From Lachnospiraceae bacterium (GTDB lineage: Bacteria > Bacillota > Clostridia > Lachnospirales > Lachnospiraceae), in NCBI GenBank assembly GCA_910576125.1, contig CAJTHM010000013.1, positions 62,001-126,000 of the forward strand: a stretch of DNA of 64,000 bases, in the 5' to 3' direction. Positions 54,209-63,502 of this stretch are shown here, piece after piece. A model generated the notes under the pieces. It was given only the letters and a program-made list of their open reading frames with translations. It searched no databases and was not told the origin of the DNA. Position 1 is the stretch's first letter, and each line of letters starts with the position of its first letter. The position numbers and the translations under genes were made by a program.

Positions 54209-54426
54209 CCACGGCAGTCCAGGCACCGCCGCCAAGGCTGACAGTCCAACCACTTGCATATATGTAGCAGGCTGCCACACCTGCCAGTACAGAGAAGACA
54301 AAAGATCGACCAGATTCTGTATGATGCTTTGGGCAGAATTTTCTTGACGCTGTCCGGAAAATGGCATATGATGAAAGAAGCAACAGGTAATCCCAAAGAG
54401 GAGAGAAAGGAGCGTCTGAACTTATC

Positions 54427-54654
54427 ATGATTCTGAAGCTGAAAAAGGATATGAAGAAGCAGGTCAAGCGCGTGAACAAAGAGATGGAGAAGCTTGGCAA
54501 GAAGTTTGGCAACAAAGAATATGACACCAATGTCGTATTGTTGAAAATGGATCAGCTTGACAGCGAGCTGAAGGCCCTGCGGGAAGCCGTGAACCGGGAG
54601 AAAGAGCGGGCCTACATAGAGAAGATGGGCGGCATCCTCCCGAAGAAGCTGTAA
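54427..54654 (+). CDS. Small basic helical protein of unknown function
   Basis: 75 residues, rich in Lys, Glu and Leu, predicted as two amphipathic helices. A GGAG-type site lies about 15 bases upstream, somewhat far. No family is recognised. It is a single-gene unit with a long terminator. Confidence 0.6.
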   Translation: MILKLKKDMKKQVKRVNKEMEKLGKKFGNKEYDTNVVLLKMDQLDSELKALREAVNREKERAYIEKMGGILPKKL

Positions 54655-54680
54655 GCCGCCCACAGATTTTATCGTCACAG

Positions 54681-54742
54681 AACAGCCCAAAGCCATTGTC
54701 ACATTCAGATACATTATGCGGCAGTGGCCTTGGGCTGTTTTT
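54681..54742 (+). terminator. Long imperfect terminator
   Basis: About 20-base arms (54681-54700 paired with 54719-54738) with a few wobble or mismatched pairs are followed by TTTTT. It is 27 bases after the small-protein stop codon. Confidence 0.7.
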
Positions 54743-54965
54743 ATCCGGCATGCTGCCGGTCTGCTGCCAATAGCCATCCTCTGCCTCAAAAGGCCGGGGC
54801 GGACACTGTCCCCTGTCCGTTGATATAGCGGAATACCCGTCTCCTGTCAATCCGCTTTACTTCCATATTCGTTCCCCGCGTCTGATTCGTCTCATACTCC
54901 TGTATTTTATAAAAGTATTTTCTTAAATATGGCATCCTGAGAAAGAAAACACAAGCGTAAGTATG

Positions 54966-56582
54966 CTATTTTCCGTCCAGCCGGACCGCCTCGTCCGCCA
55001 GCGCAAGCATCCTTTCGTCATGGGAAATGAAGAGCATGGTGCCCCTGTAATCCCGTATGAATCCCTCCAGCCAGGAAAGGGCCTTCTCGTCCAGGTTGTT
55101 CCCCGGCTCGTCCATGAGCAGGATGTCCGCTTTCCTCAGCAAGGCCCTGGCAATGGAAATCTTCTGGCGCTCCCCTCCGGAGAGCACCTCCTGATCGTCG
55201 GAAATCTCCCTCTCCGCCAGTTCCTCCAGGCCCACCCTGCGGATCGCCTCCCGGATTTCCTCCTCCCCCGCGTCCAGCCTGCCCAGCCGGACATTTTCCC
55301 ATACGGTGCCCTGGAACAGATAGGGCGACTGCTCCACATAGGCGCACTTTTTCCTCCAGCTGTCCATGGAAATCTCCCGCAGCTCCATCCCATTGACCCG
55401 TATCCCGCCCCGGTATCCGGGATACAGCCCGCACAGAAGCTTGATCAGGGTGGACTTCCCGCTGCCGTTCCTGCCGCAGACCGCCGTCCTGGCCCCGATC
55501 CTCACCTGATGCCGCAGGCCCGCAAACACCTCTTTTTCCCTGTAGGCGAACCCTGTCCCCTCAAAGGTCAGGCTCTCCACCCTCCGGATGTCCGCTCCCT
55601 CCATATCCTCCGCATCCGTATAGAACAGGGAAATCCGCTTCACCAGGTTCCCGCACAGCGGAACGTTCTTTATGATCTTCACCGCATAATCCATGGCTGC
55701 ATTGAAGATATAGTAATAGCCGCTCATGGCCACGATGGCCCCCACGGACAGGCCGCCGAGGGATACCGCCACCGCGCCGCTGACCAAAAGGAGCAGGAGG
55801 CATACCGTGTCCATCTGCGCCGTGACCTGATCCACTCCGGTCTCGCAGGCCGCCTTCGGGGCGAAGACCCTCTTCCTGTAATCCCCCATGGCCCTCTCCA
55901 GCCTTTTCAGGAACCCGCCCTGCAGCCCGTACAGGCATACCTGCACCGGTTTCTCCACCATCTCGCTTTCCAGATTGCGTATCCCCGACTTGCATTCCCG
56001 CTCCTGCAGGTCATATCTTTCCAGGTTCTTCCGCATGGCCAGGGGCAGGAACAGCTTGATGAGGCAGACCCCGAAGACCACTGCGGCAAACCACCCCAGC
56101 GTCCGAATGGACCAATACAAGAGACAGGCTGCCACAAAGGGCAGGGAAATCCCCCACGTCATCAGGTTCACCCAGGTAATCCCAAGCTCTGTCTGGTCAT
56201 CCTCCAGGCGGTACTGGGCCTCGCTCCCCCGGATGCTTCCCGCAGCCTCATAGGTCTTTCCCAGGAACCGCTCCAGAATGCGGCAGCTATGCCCCAGAGA
56301 GGCCTTGAACATGGTCACCTCCCCCAGCACGGAGAACAGCAGCGGCAGGACGATCGACAGGCCAACGCTCACCAATATCCTCCGCAGATCGGCCATCCCC
56401 TCTTCCATGCTGCCTCCCAGCGCGTAATCCGCGAATCCTCCCAGCACAGTGGCGGAATAAGTCTGCAGCACCTCCCTCGCCACCGATTCGGCGGCGTAGA
56501 ACAGCACGGGAATCCAATACATCGCCAGGCAGTCCCGGCATATTCGAGTAAGGTCTTTTTTATCATAACTCTTCTCATTCAT
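54966..56582 (-). CDS. ABC exporter half-transporter (second of a pair)
   Basis: 538 residues from ATG at 56582; the frame opens earlier at 56645 inside the preceding gene. The membrane domain (about 1-320) is followed by a nucleotide-binding domain with GRNGSGKSTLI, signature LSGGERQK, ILLMDEPGNNLDE and SHDE. The D-loop NNLDE departs from the usual SALD. It overlaps the previous gene's end by eight bases. With that gene it forms a probable heterodimeric exporter of unknown substrate. Confidence 0.88.
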   Translation of the reverse strand: MNEKSYDKKDLTRICRDCLAMYWIPVLFYAAESVAREVLQTYSATVLGGFADYALGGSMEEGMADLRRILVSVGLSIVLPLLFSVLGEVTMFKASLGHSCRILERFLGKTYEAAGSIRGSEAQYRLEDDQTELGITWVNLMTWGISLPFVAACLLYWSIRTLGWFAAVVFGVCLIKLFLPLAMRKNLERYDLQERECKSGIRNLESEMVEKPVQVCLYGLQGGFLKRLERAMGDYRKRVFAPKAACETGVDQVTAQMDTVCLLLLLVSGAVAVSLGGLSVGAIVAMSGYYYIFNAAMDYAVKIIKNVPLCGNLVKRISLFYTDAEDMEGADIRRVESLTFEGTGFAYREKEVFAGLRHQVRIGARTAVCGRNGSGKSTLIKLLCGLYPGYRGGIRVNGMELREISMDSWRKKCAYVEQSPYLFQGTVWENVRLGRLDAGEEEIREAIRRVGLEELAEREISDDQEVLSGGERQKISIARALLRKADILLMDEPGNNLDEKALSWLEGFIRDYRGTMLFISHDERMLALADEAVRLDGK

Positions 56583-58194
56583 GGTACAACCGTCCTTCCC
56601 GCAGCCTGAAGCGGCAGCCCTCCAGTCCGTCAAACAGTTCGTCATGGGTGATGATCACCGCTCCGCCCCGGCGCTCCTTCAGCAGCTCCAGGAGCGCGGC
56701 TTTCCCGGCCCCGTCCAGATGGTTGGTGGGCTCGTCCAGGAGCAGGAGCCTTGGGGAAAGGGCAAAGGCCAGGGCAAGGAACACCTTCTTCCTCTCCCCC
56801 TGGGACATCTGGCTTATCTTCCTCTCCCGGAGCAGAGCGCTGTCTGCCCCCAGCCTTTCCGCGTTCCGGCGCAGCCGCTCCCTGTCCAGCCCCTGTCCGG
56901 CAAGGCCCTCCTCCACGCTGTCATACATCTCCTCCGGTGTCAGGTCAAAGGCGGGATCCTCCTGCAGCAGATAGAAAAACGCTGCCGGAAAGCATTCTTT
57001 TCCAAGCTCCCCCGGATGCCTGTCCCCGATCAGGACGGTGCCCTCCCGGGCTTCCTCCATGCCCGCCAGCAGCCGGAAGAGCGTGGATTTGCCGATTCCG
57101 TTGGGACCTCTCAGGATGTTTATCTTCTCCATGTCCATTTCCGCCAGGGGAATCGTCAGCAGGGATTCTTCATAGGAAAACCGAACGCCCTCCATCCGGA
57201 TCCTGCTGCCCTCCCAGGCTCCTCTCGGGCCGACTGTCGGGCCATCCGTCTGCCCATACCATTTCAGGATACGCTCCTGGGCCAGGTCCGCCATGGCGAA
57301 CCTGGGCAGCGTCTCGAAAGCTTTTTTCACAGCGCCATAGATGCCTGTGGAGAGGGCGATTGCCTGCACCCCGGCATCCACGGAGAGAAGACCGCCCAGC
57401 AGGAGCAGACCGATGATGCAGTATGTGCCGTATTTCAGGACATTGTCCAGCAGGGCATACATGCCCGTCTGGGAGCGGTTGGCAAAGACGGACTCGTTGC
57501 CGATCACCCAATACCGCTTGTATATCTCCTTCAGTTTCCCCAGCCACCAGTCCTTCAGCCCGTATAGCTTGATCAACAGGAAGCCCTGAAAGGCCGTGAT
57601 GATGAAATTCGTGATATCCCCCTCTATCCTGCGGCATTTGTCATAGTTCACCTGGAGGTACTTCCTCACTATCAGGGGAGGGATGACCTGCAAAAGGGAA
57701 ATCCCCAGAATGATGGCCCCTGCCAGCGGGCTCAGCCACAGCAGATACGCGCCGAAGAGCAAAGTCTCCGCTCCCGCCGCGGCCATGCCAGGCCGGTCCG
57801 TCATCAGCCTCTGCGTCACCGTGACGAGGTCATTGCTGAAGTTCTCCAGATTGCCGCCCAGGCTGGAGCGGTGCAGGAGATGCAGCGGATTTGCATAGAA
57901 CTGTCTGTACAGCTTAAGCCTGCAGCGCTGTTCGGCCTCCAGTACCTTTTGCTTCTGCGCGGTCTGGAGCCTGACCTGGAGCAGCAGGAAGGCCGCCAGC
58001 AACGCCAGAAGCGCCGCGGCAAAGCATGCCACCGCCTTTGCCTCCCCCTCCACCGCTCTGGTGACCACCTGGGCGATGAGGATGGGCATGAGGATGCCGT
58101 AAGGGATATGGGTGAGGTTCACCCACAGGGAGAACCGCTCCACTCCCCTCAGCTCCTCCTGATAAATATATTTCCTTTTCTTCGCTCCGCACAT
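56575..58194 (-). CDS. ABC exporter half-transporter (first of a pair)
   Basis: 539 residues: a six-helix domain, then a nucleotide-binding domain with GPNGIGKSTLFRLLAG, signature MSQGERKK, LLLLDEPTNHLDG and THDE. The signature MSQGE in place of LSGGQ suggests a degenerate site, as in heterodimeric exporters where one site is non-catalytic. The next gene encodes its partner. GAGGCGGG precedes the start. Confidence 0.88.
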   Translation of the reverse strand: MCGAKKRKYIYQEELRGVERFSLWVNLTHIPYGILMPILIAQVVTRAVEGEAKAVACFAAALLALLAAFLLLQVRLQTAQKQKVLEAEQRCRLKLYRQFYANPLHLLHRSSLGGNLENFSNDLVTVTQRLMTDRPGMAAAGAETLLFGAYLLWLSPLAGAIILGISLLQVIPPLIVRKYLQVNYDKCRRIEGDITNFIITAFQGFLLIKLYGLKDWWLGKLKEIYKRYWVIGNESVFANRSQTGMYALLDNVLKYGTYCIIGLLLLGGLLSVDAGVQAIALSTGIYGAVKKAFETLPRFAMADLAQERILKWYGQTDGPTVGPRGAWEGSRIRMEGVRFSYEESLLTIPLAEMDMEKINILRGPNGIGKSTLFRLLAGMEEAREGTVLIGDRHPGELGKECFPAAFFYLLQEDPAFDLTPEEMYDSVEEGLAGQGLDRERLRRNAERLGADSALLRERKISQMSQGERKKVFLALAFALSPRLLLLDEPTNHLDGAGKAALLELLKERRGGAVIITHDELFDGLEGCRFRLREGRLYHE

Positions 58195-58383
58195 TTTCCC
58201 GCCTCTGTCTACCGCCCTGTTCTCTGCATACAGGGCCTTTTTTCCTATTGTAGCGGCTCATCTTTCCCGTTTCAATAGCGCAAACGGTTCGGTAGCGTTT
58301 TAGGGAAACCGGGCAAAAAAGAAAGGGCCGTTCTATCACAGCCCTCTCCTTTGCAGCCTGTATTTCGTTTTTTCATGTACGTT

Positions 58384-58650
58384 TTACAGATTTTGATACA
58401 GAATCTTGCGGATTGTATGCTCAGAAAGAAAATATTTCCCAGCCAGGCATTCTACCGTGGAACCATTGCCATATTCCATCTGGATCTCCCTGTTGCGCTG
58501 CCTGAGCTTCTCTCTGCAGCCGGACAGTTCCCCCCAGCACCGGCGCTGTTCGTCATTTGCAGGGATGTAGAGATATCCTCCCTGGATGTAGCGCTGGAGC
58601 TCTTCTACCAGCTCTCGGGGGAGAAGTTCCTTTGCGTTTATATACTTCAT
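58384..58650 (-). CDS. CD3324-family protein
   Basis: 88 residues from ATG at 58650. The start MKYINAKELLPRELVEELQRYIQGGYLYIP is the hallmark of the CD3324 family of Clostridia. The C-terminal half (WGELSGCREKLRQRNREI, then STVECLAGKYFLSEHTIRKILY) resembles a Mor/HTH-type DNA-binding helix-turn-helix. It is probably a small transcriptional regulator. Its target is not apparent. Confidence 0.9.
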   Translation of the reverse strand: MKYINAKELLPRELVEELQRYIQGGYLYIPANDEQRRCWGELSGCREKLRQRNREIQMEYGNGSTVECLAGKYFLSEHTIRKILYQNL

Positions 58651-58919
58651 TGCGGGCTCCCTTCTTGACAGTGTCTTCAAGCGTCAAGCCAGCAATCAAT
58701 AGCGACTGGTTGCCTTTTCCGAAACGCGCTCCGGCAACTTTGTACGCCATGCAGCCGTCACTATCTACTGGCTCTGCATGGGCCCGCAAGATCTAAACCT
58801 CGGATGCGCATAAATTTCACCCCTCTCTTATCAAAATATGTCTATCCACATTATCTCATACTTTTCCCCAAAAGGGAAGGGGGAAATCCCAATGCGGATC
58901 CCCCCATGGACGGAAACCT

Positions 58920-59999
58920 TTATCTGGAGCGAATCTCCTGCCGCATGAACGACACATAGGAGATGGCGAACACCACCAGCATCAGCGCCGCCAGCCCGGT
59001 GAGATGGGGCCATACCAGAAGCAGGCTCTGGCCCAGGGTCAGGTTGCTGGAGATGGCTCCACTGAGCTGCGCTATGGTCACCGCGTTAATCGCCCTCACC
59101 CCTGGGTTCAGCACGGTGCCAGCCGCCTCCGCGAACAGGTAATAGGGCGAGATCCGGTTCAGGTTCAGCTCACAGGAATAGTTCTTCATCTCGTTCATCA
59201 TGGCCTGCATCTCATTCCCGTTTACAGGGTACATGGCATCCGCGATAATCCCGGCCAGGAGGCTTACGAAAATGGCGCAGAACAGCCACACCGCGATACA
59301 GGCCAGGGCCGAGGTGGCCGCATGCCTGCAAATCGTGGAGAACAGGATGGCCGCCGCCAGCCAGAAGCCGATGTATATGACGCAGAAACATAGATAAATA
59401 AACAGTCTGGCGACTTCCTCTCCGGAGGGAATCAGCCCTGTGGCAATCAGTCCCACGGAGCCGATCAGCAGCCCGGAGGCGAACACCATCACCGCGCTGA
59501 TGAAAAGCCCTGCCAGGAACTTGCTGATGATGATCTGATCCCGGTACAGGGGCTGGCTCACCAGGCGGTTCAGGGTCCCCTCCGTCCGCTCGCTGTTGAT
59601 GGCGTCGAAGCCCATGAAGATGCCGATGAAGGGCCCCATCAGCGCCATCAGGGAATTGTAGGAGGGGATGGAGTTGGCGCTGACCGTGAACAGCTTCAGG
59701 AACAGGAAGTCCGTGGCCGTGTTACCGCCCTCTATGGCCTCCGCCAGCCCCGACACCGCCGCGTAGAAGCCGGACACGGTGATCAGCGCGGTCAGCACCA
59801 CGAAGAGGATCATCCTCCTGCTGTTTATGAATTCCGCCGTCTCCTTCCGGAACAGGACTTTCAGTACATGGTAGCGGCGGTTCTCCTCTGACTGCCCCCG
59901 GCTTCCGGTGCCTTCCCCTCGAGCGTCCTCCCTTCGGGAGCCACCCTCCCCGGCCAGCTCCTTTGCCCGGGAATCCGCGGGGGCCTTTAATGTCTGCAT
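58920..59999 (-). CDS. ABC transporter permease (ABC-2)
   Basis: 359 residues from ATG at 59999, chosen because it avoids an overlap with the end of the ATPase gene and has AGGTGAGCAGG upstream; the frame opens earlier at 60056. Six hydrophobic segments follow a charged N-terminal region (about 45 residues) rich in Arg and Glu. A large extracellular loop lies between helices 1 and 2. ILFVVLTALITVSGFY and the later GFDAINSERTEGTLNRL motif mark an ABC-2 permease. It is the last of three genes with an ATPase and a NEW3-domain protein. Confidence 0.88.
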   Translation of the reverse strand: MQTLKAPADSRAKELAGEGGSRREDARGEGTGSRGQSEENRRYHVLKVLFRKETAEFINSRRMILFVVLTALITVSGFYAAVSGLAEAIEGGNTATDFLFLKLFTVSANSIPSYNSLMALMGPFIGIFMGFDAINSERTEGTLNRLVSQPLYRDQIIISKFLAGLFISAVMVFASGLLIGSVGLIATGLIPSGEEVARLFIYLCFCVIYIGFWLAAAILFSTICRHAATSALACIAVWLFCAIFVSLLAGIIADAMYPVNGNEMQAMMNEMKNYSCELNLNRISPYYLFAEAAGTVLNPGVRAINAVTIAQLSGAISSNLTLGQSLLLVWPHLTGLAALMLVVFAISYVSFMRQEIRSR

Positions 60000-60006
60000 G
60001 CTTGCT

Positions 60007-61077
60007 TTACCCAACCTGCTCACCTGCCTTCTCAAAATATTTCCGGTAAATCTCATCCAGATCGCTGCCCGCCTGCCGCAGGTGCATGATGGTGTAGCCC
60101 TCCTCGGTCAGCTTCTTAGACAGCGCCCTGCGAACGTCGAAGGAGGAATGGATGACATACATGTCGCTGTTCTTCTCGATATCCAGGACGCCCTTCATCT
60201 CCTTCAGAATCCTCTGTAAGCTTATATTGTCCGGGTACACGGACAGCTCCAGGGCGCCTGTGCCGTCCCGTCCGATCTGCTGCCCCAGCTCCTCCAGGGT
60301 GCCGCAGGCTACCATTTTCCCTTTTACGAAGATGCCCATGCGGTCGCAGACCCGCTGCACCTGGTAGAGCTGGTGGGAGGAGAGGAGGATCGTCCTGCCG
60401 TCCCGCTCCGCCAGATCCCTGATCAGCCACATCAGCTCCCTGACGCCCTCCGGGTCTATCCCCAGAGTGGGCTCGTCCATGATGATGATGTCCGGATCCT
60501 TCATCAGCACGTCCGCGATCCCCAGCCTCTGGCGCATGCCTCTTGAATACGTCCCTGTCTTCTTGTCCGCGGCCTGGGCCATGCCCACCCGCTCCAAAAG
60601 CCGGTCTATCCGCTCCTCCAGCGCCTTGCCCTCCAGGCCGTTGATGCGCCCCATGAAGCGCAGGTTCTCCCGGCCTGTCATAGTGCCGTAGAAGCCCACG
60701 TTGTCCGACAGATAGCCCACCGCCTTCTTCACCTGGAGGGCATTGCGGGTGCAGTCCAGGCCGTGGATTGTGGCCTTTCCGGCATCCGGCTCCGTGAGCC
60801 CCAGAAGCATCAGGGTGGTGGTGGTCTTGCCCGCGCCGTTGGGCCCCAGCAGACCGAACACCTCGCCCCTGCGGATTTGCAAATCCAGATGGTCCACAGC
60901 CGTGAGATCGCCGTAAATCTTGGTGAGGCTTTCCGTTCTTACCACAATATCGTCTTCCGTCTTTCCTGCGATGTTCTTATCCGTTCCCGCCGCAGCGTCC
61001 TCTCCTGCCCTGGAAAGCCCTCCTTCCTCAGGAGACATCCTTTTCTCCGGGAACTCCTTTTTCTCAGAAGATATCAT
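60007..61077 (-). CDS. ABC transporter ATP-binding protein
   Basis: A 356-residue ATPase with a 45-residue charged N-terminal extension that is not seen in most family members. Walker A GPNGAGKTT (about residues 85-93), signature YSRGMRQR, Walker B IIMDEPTLGIDP and the switch SSHQ are intact. The C-terminal 100 residues are an accessory domain. It is 3 bases after the NEW3-domain gene and 7 bases before the permease gene, so the three form an operon that should act together at the envelope. Confidence 0.92.
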   Translation of the reverse strand: MISSEKKEFPEKRMSPEEGGLSRAGEDAAAGTDKNIAGKTEDDIVVRTESLTKIYGDLTAVDHLDLQIRRGEVFGLLGPNGAGKTTTTLMLLGLTEPDAGKATIHGLDCTRNALQVKKAVGYLSDNVGFYGTMTGRENLRFMGRINGLEGKALEERIDRLLERVGMAQAADKKTGTYSRGMRQRLGIADVLMKDPDIIIMDEPTLGIDPEGVRELMWLIRDLAERDGRTILLSSHQLYQVQRVCDRMGIFVKGKMVACGTLEELGQQIGRDGTGALELSVYPDNISLQRILKEMKGVLDIEKNSDMYVIHSSFDVRRALSKKLTEEGYTIMHLRQAGSDLDEIYRKYFEKAGEQVG

Positions 61078-61080
61078 ACC

Positions 61081-62268
61081 CTACCTCCTGCCGTATTTCT
61101 TCATGATGCCGTACAGGCCCGCCGCCACGGCGATGATGATGGCCACGGCGAAGATGCCCCAGCCGGTCTGGGTCTTCACGGTGATGCGGAAGCTGGCCTG
61201 GGCGGACTGGTTGTCGCAGGAGGCGCTCATGATGGTCACATAGTCCCCTGTCAGGGAATCCTTCCCCGGCACCACATGGGCCACCACCTCCTTGGAGGCC
61301 CCCGGCTCCAGCGCGTCGATCACGCTGCTGTCAAAGCTCACCTCCCACCCGGCAGGCGCGGAGGATGTGAGGGAGATGTTCTCCAGGGCGATGTTGCCGC
61401 TGTTGGTGAGCTTCAGGGTCACGCTGGACTCCTTATTCGCGAAAGCGTCAAAGGACAGACGGCCGTCCGTAGTGGACAGATCCAGCCCGTAGGTGCCCAG
61501 GATTTTCACGTTCAGCGCCGTGGACAGCTGCTCCTTGGCGGAGGTGGCCGCGCACTCCACGGTGTAGTCCCCCGCCTCCACCTTCTCCGGCGGCGTCACT
61601 GTAATGGTCACGCTCTTGCTGCTGCCGGACTCCACCTCCAGGCTGGACACCTGGGTGGATTCGCTGCTGAACGCCACCGTCCAGCCCGCGGGGGCATTGG
61701 AGGAGAAATTGTAGTTCTGGGTGTTCAGGGTGTTGTTTGCGATGGTGGTGGAATAGGAGAACGCGGTTCCGGAGACGCCCTCCTGGTCCGGGTACTCCAC
61801 ATGGAAATTGCTCTCCCCGGACTCCAGGCCGCTGACCGTGAGGGTGAGAATCAGATCGTCCTCAAAGCCTCCCTCGGATGCCGCGTGGAGCACGATCTCA
61901 TAGACCCCGTCCGCCACGTCGGAAGGGACTGTGGTCTGGAAGGTGGCGATGGTATCCGCCCCGTCCCCGCTGGCATGTACTTTCGTCACCTCATAGCTGC
62001 CGCTCTTGAAGAACCCGGTGAAGCCCTCCGGCAGGGACGCCACGGACAGGGCCACATCCGAGCCCGCCGCGTTGCTCCCGGCCAGGTGCAGGTTAAAGCT
62101 TAAGGCATCCCCGGCGGTCACATGGATGCCGGGACTGTCCGTATAGAAGTCGAAGCCCTCCGCCGCATGCACGGGCAGCGCCGCCAGGCACAGATACAGC
62201 ACCGCCGCCATAGCCGCTATGAGGGCCGTCACAGAAGTCTGTGGTTTCGAAAGAATCCTTTGTCTCAT
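61081..62268 (-). CDS. NEW3-domain surface protein with signal peptide and C-terminal membrane anchor
   Basis: 395 residues. A signal peptide (about residues 1-35, ending in VHAAEG) is followed by three or four immunoglobulin-like NEW3 repeats of about 95 residues (FSYSTTIANNTLNTQNYNF, YGLDLSTTDGRLSFDAFAN, etc.) and a C-terminal helix (about 373-389) with a basic tail. NEW3 domains occur in surface and ABC-linked proteins of Firmicutes. Here it is the first gene of an operon with an ABC ATPase and permease. It may bind envelope glycans or gate the transporter. Confidence 0.85.
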   Translation of the reverse strand: MRQRILSKPQTSVTALIAAMAAVLYLCLAALPVHAAEGFDFYTDSPGIHVTAGDALSFNLHLAGSNAAGSDVALSVASLPEGFTGFFKSGSYEVTKVHASGDGADTIATFQTTVPSDVADGVYEIVLHAASEGGFEDDLILTLTVSGLESGESNFHVEYPDQEGVSGTAFSYSTTIANNTLNTQNYNFSSNAPAGWTVAFSSESTQVSSLEVESGSSKSVTITVTPPEKVEAGDYTVECAATSAKEQLSTALNVKILGTYGLDLSTTDGRLSFDAFANKESSVTLKLTNSGNIALENISLTSSAPAGWEVSFDSSVIDALEPGASKEVVAHVVPGKDSLTGDYVTIMSASCDNQSAQASFRITVKTQTGWGIFAVAIIIAVAAGLYGIMKKYGRR

Positions 62269-62503
62269 GGTAGAACAACCTCCTTGATTTGTATTGATAT
62301 GGAAAAATATAGCAAGGAGGCGTGAAAACTTTATGGGGATTCGGTGAAAAAAATGTGTTTGATGTTTGAAAAAAGTGTGAACCCGGTTTTCGTCAATCCT
62401 GAATATCTATTTATACTGCCTAACGATTTCACTTGCCGTGAAACCAGACTGCATAACGCTGACTGGTTCAAGCGCATAAGGAACAGGCATATTTTCTATG
62501 AAA

Positions 62504-63190
62504 TCACAAATCAAGACATATTTTGACAGCTAAGTGGTCAGAGTCCCTGTATGCCTCATCAACCCATACTCTGGAACCCCCGTTAAAGCGTGCGACACAG
62601 GGTTCCAAATCGGGAGACATAATCGCATAGTCCAAGATTTGGCCGCTCTTCTGGGTAGGCTTGTCCGGTGCTATCTTGCATGCATGCTTAATGTCAAGCT
62701 CATCTGCAGCACAGTTCATATCTCCCATGAGAATCCAGCAATTATCCGTCGATCGGCATGTCTTTGTCCAGGAGTCGCATATCAGCTTGATCTCATCTTT
62801 GGAGGTTTTATGGTTTGCAGTCGCATGGATTGTCGATACATACAGCAGCGCGGGGCCCAGGTCTATGATACAGAAGACCAGAGGGCGTCTGACACCCATA
62901 AAGTTGCACTTATCTATCGTGGTCACAATGCTGCCCCATAACTTTGCGTCAACCAGTATCCCTGTGGTGCAGCGTTTGTTGCTCGCGTCCTCCTGTTCTT
63001 CGAAATATGCCTTATAAGACTTCCCGGCTATCTTCACGTCAATGATTCTTCCAGCGCATTTCCCCAGTGATCCCGCCTCCTGTATCAATACAATGTTTGA
63101 GTCTTGCGGATGAATGATTCTTCCAGCGCTTTGTGAAATCGTATCCGGAGAATTCCCTTGGCAATTCCATGATGTTATCGTTATCCCCAT
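62504..63190 (-). CDS. CdtB-like exonuclease-endonuclease-phosphatase family protein
   Basis: 228 residues without a signal peptide. Catalytic-type motifs in order: Asn9 in WNCQGNS, Glu38 in IQEAGS, Arg101-Arg102 in VRRPLVF, His122 in THATAN-like STIHATA, Asp157/Asn159 in LMGDMN, Asp188 in ILDYAI, Asp218-His219 in SDHLAV. These fit the DNase I / sphingomyelinase superfamily. The WNxQGxS, QEAGS, RRPxL, GDxN, TQxSxxxLDYA and SSDH-type blocks resemble CdtB, the nuclease subunit of cytolethal distending toxin, more than other members. No CdtA or CdtC genes are visible. The gene is directly followed by a 90-residue protein on the same strand. Confidence 0.75.
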   Translation of the reverse strand: MGITITSWNCQGNSPDTISQSAGRIIHPQDSNIVLIQEAGSLGKCAGRIIDVKIAGKSYKAYFEEQEDASNKRCTTGILVDAKLWGSIVTTIDKCNFMGVRRPLVFCIIDLGPALLYVSTIHATANHKTSKDEIKLICDSWTKTCRSTDNCWILMGDMNCAADELDIKHACKIAPDKPTQKSGQILDYAIMSPDLEPCVARFNGGSRVWVDEAYRDSDHLAVKICLDL

Positions 63191-63463
63191 TTAACCCTCC
63201 TCCCATGCCGGCCTTCTTGAAAAACCGACATGATATGTGGTTTTCTCCATCGTCAGCTCATGCTCTCCTATCATATAGCGGCCAATGGCAATATCTTTCC
63301 CGATAATCACCCCCCTGGGATAGTCGCTGAGACAGCGGTTCAGCAGCGCCGCCTGCGCCCTGCGGGATTCCTCAGATAAGGGGTTGTTGGGATTCACGCT
63401 TCCGATGGTGACCATTTTGATGTAACGTATTTCTGATAGTTCTGTCTTCCTTTTCTCTTCCAT
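63191..63463 (-). CDS. Small protein paired with the CdtB-like gene
   Basis: 90 residues ending exactly where the CdtB-like gene begins its start codon (0-base gap). The C-terminal YHVGFSRRPAW motif and TIGSVNPNNPLSEE are unusual. No signal peptide, no transmembrane helix. It could be an adaptor, immunity or chaperone-like partner. No family was recognised. Confidence 0.55.
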   Translation of the reverse strand: MEEKRKTELSEIRYIKMVTIGSVNPNNPLSEESRRAQAALLNRCLSDYPRGVIIGKDIAIGRYMIGEHELTMEKTTYHVGFSRRPAWEEG

Positions 63464-63502
63464 ATCGCCAGACCTTACTTATCCCCTGCCGCCTGCAAGT
63501 TC

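Noticed and set aside
54963..56609. 548-codon plus-strand frame opposite the ABC exporter
   Set aside because: Pro/Gln/His-rich shadow without motifs; the opposite frame carries Walker A, signature and Walker B.
60763..62103. 446-codon plus-strand frame opposite the NEW3 protein and ATPase
   Set aside because: Gly/His/Arg-rich shadow of a GC-rich coding region; the minus-strand genes have signal peptide, NEW3 repeats and Walker motifs.
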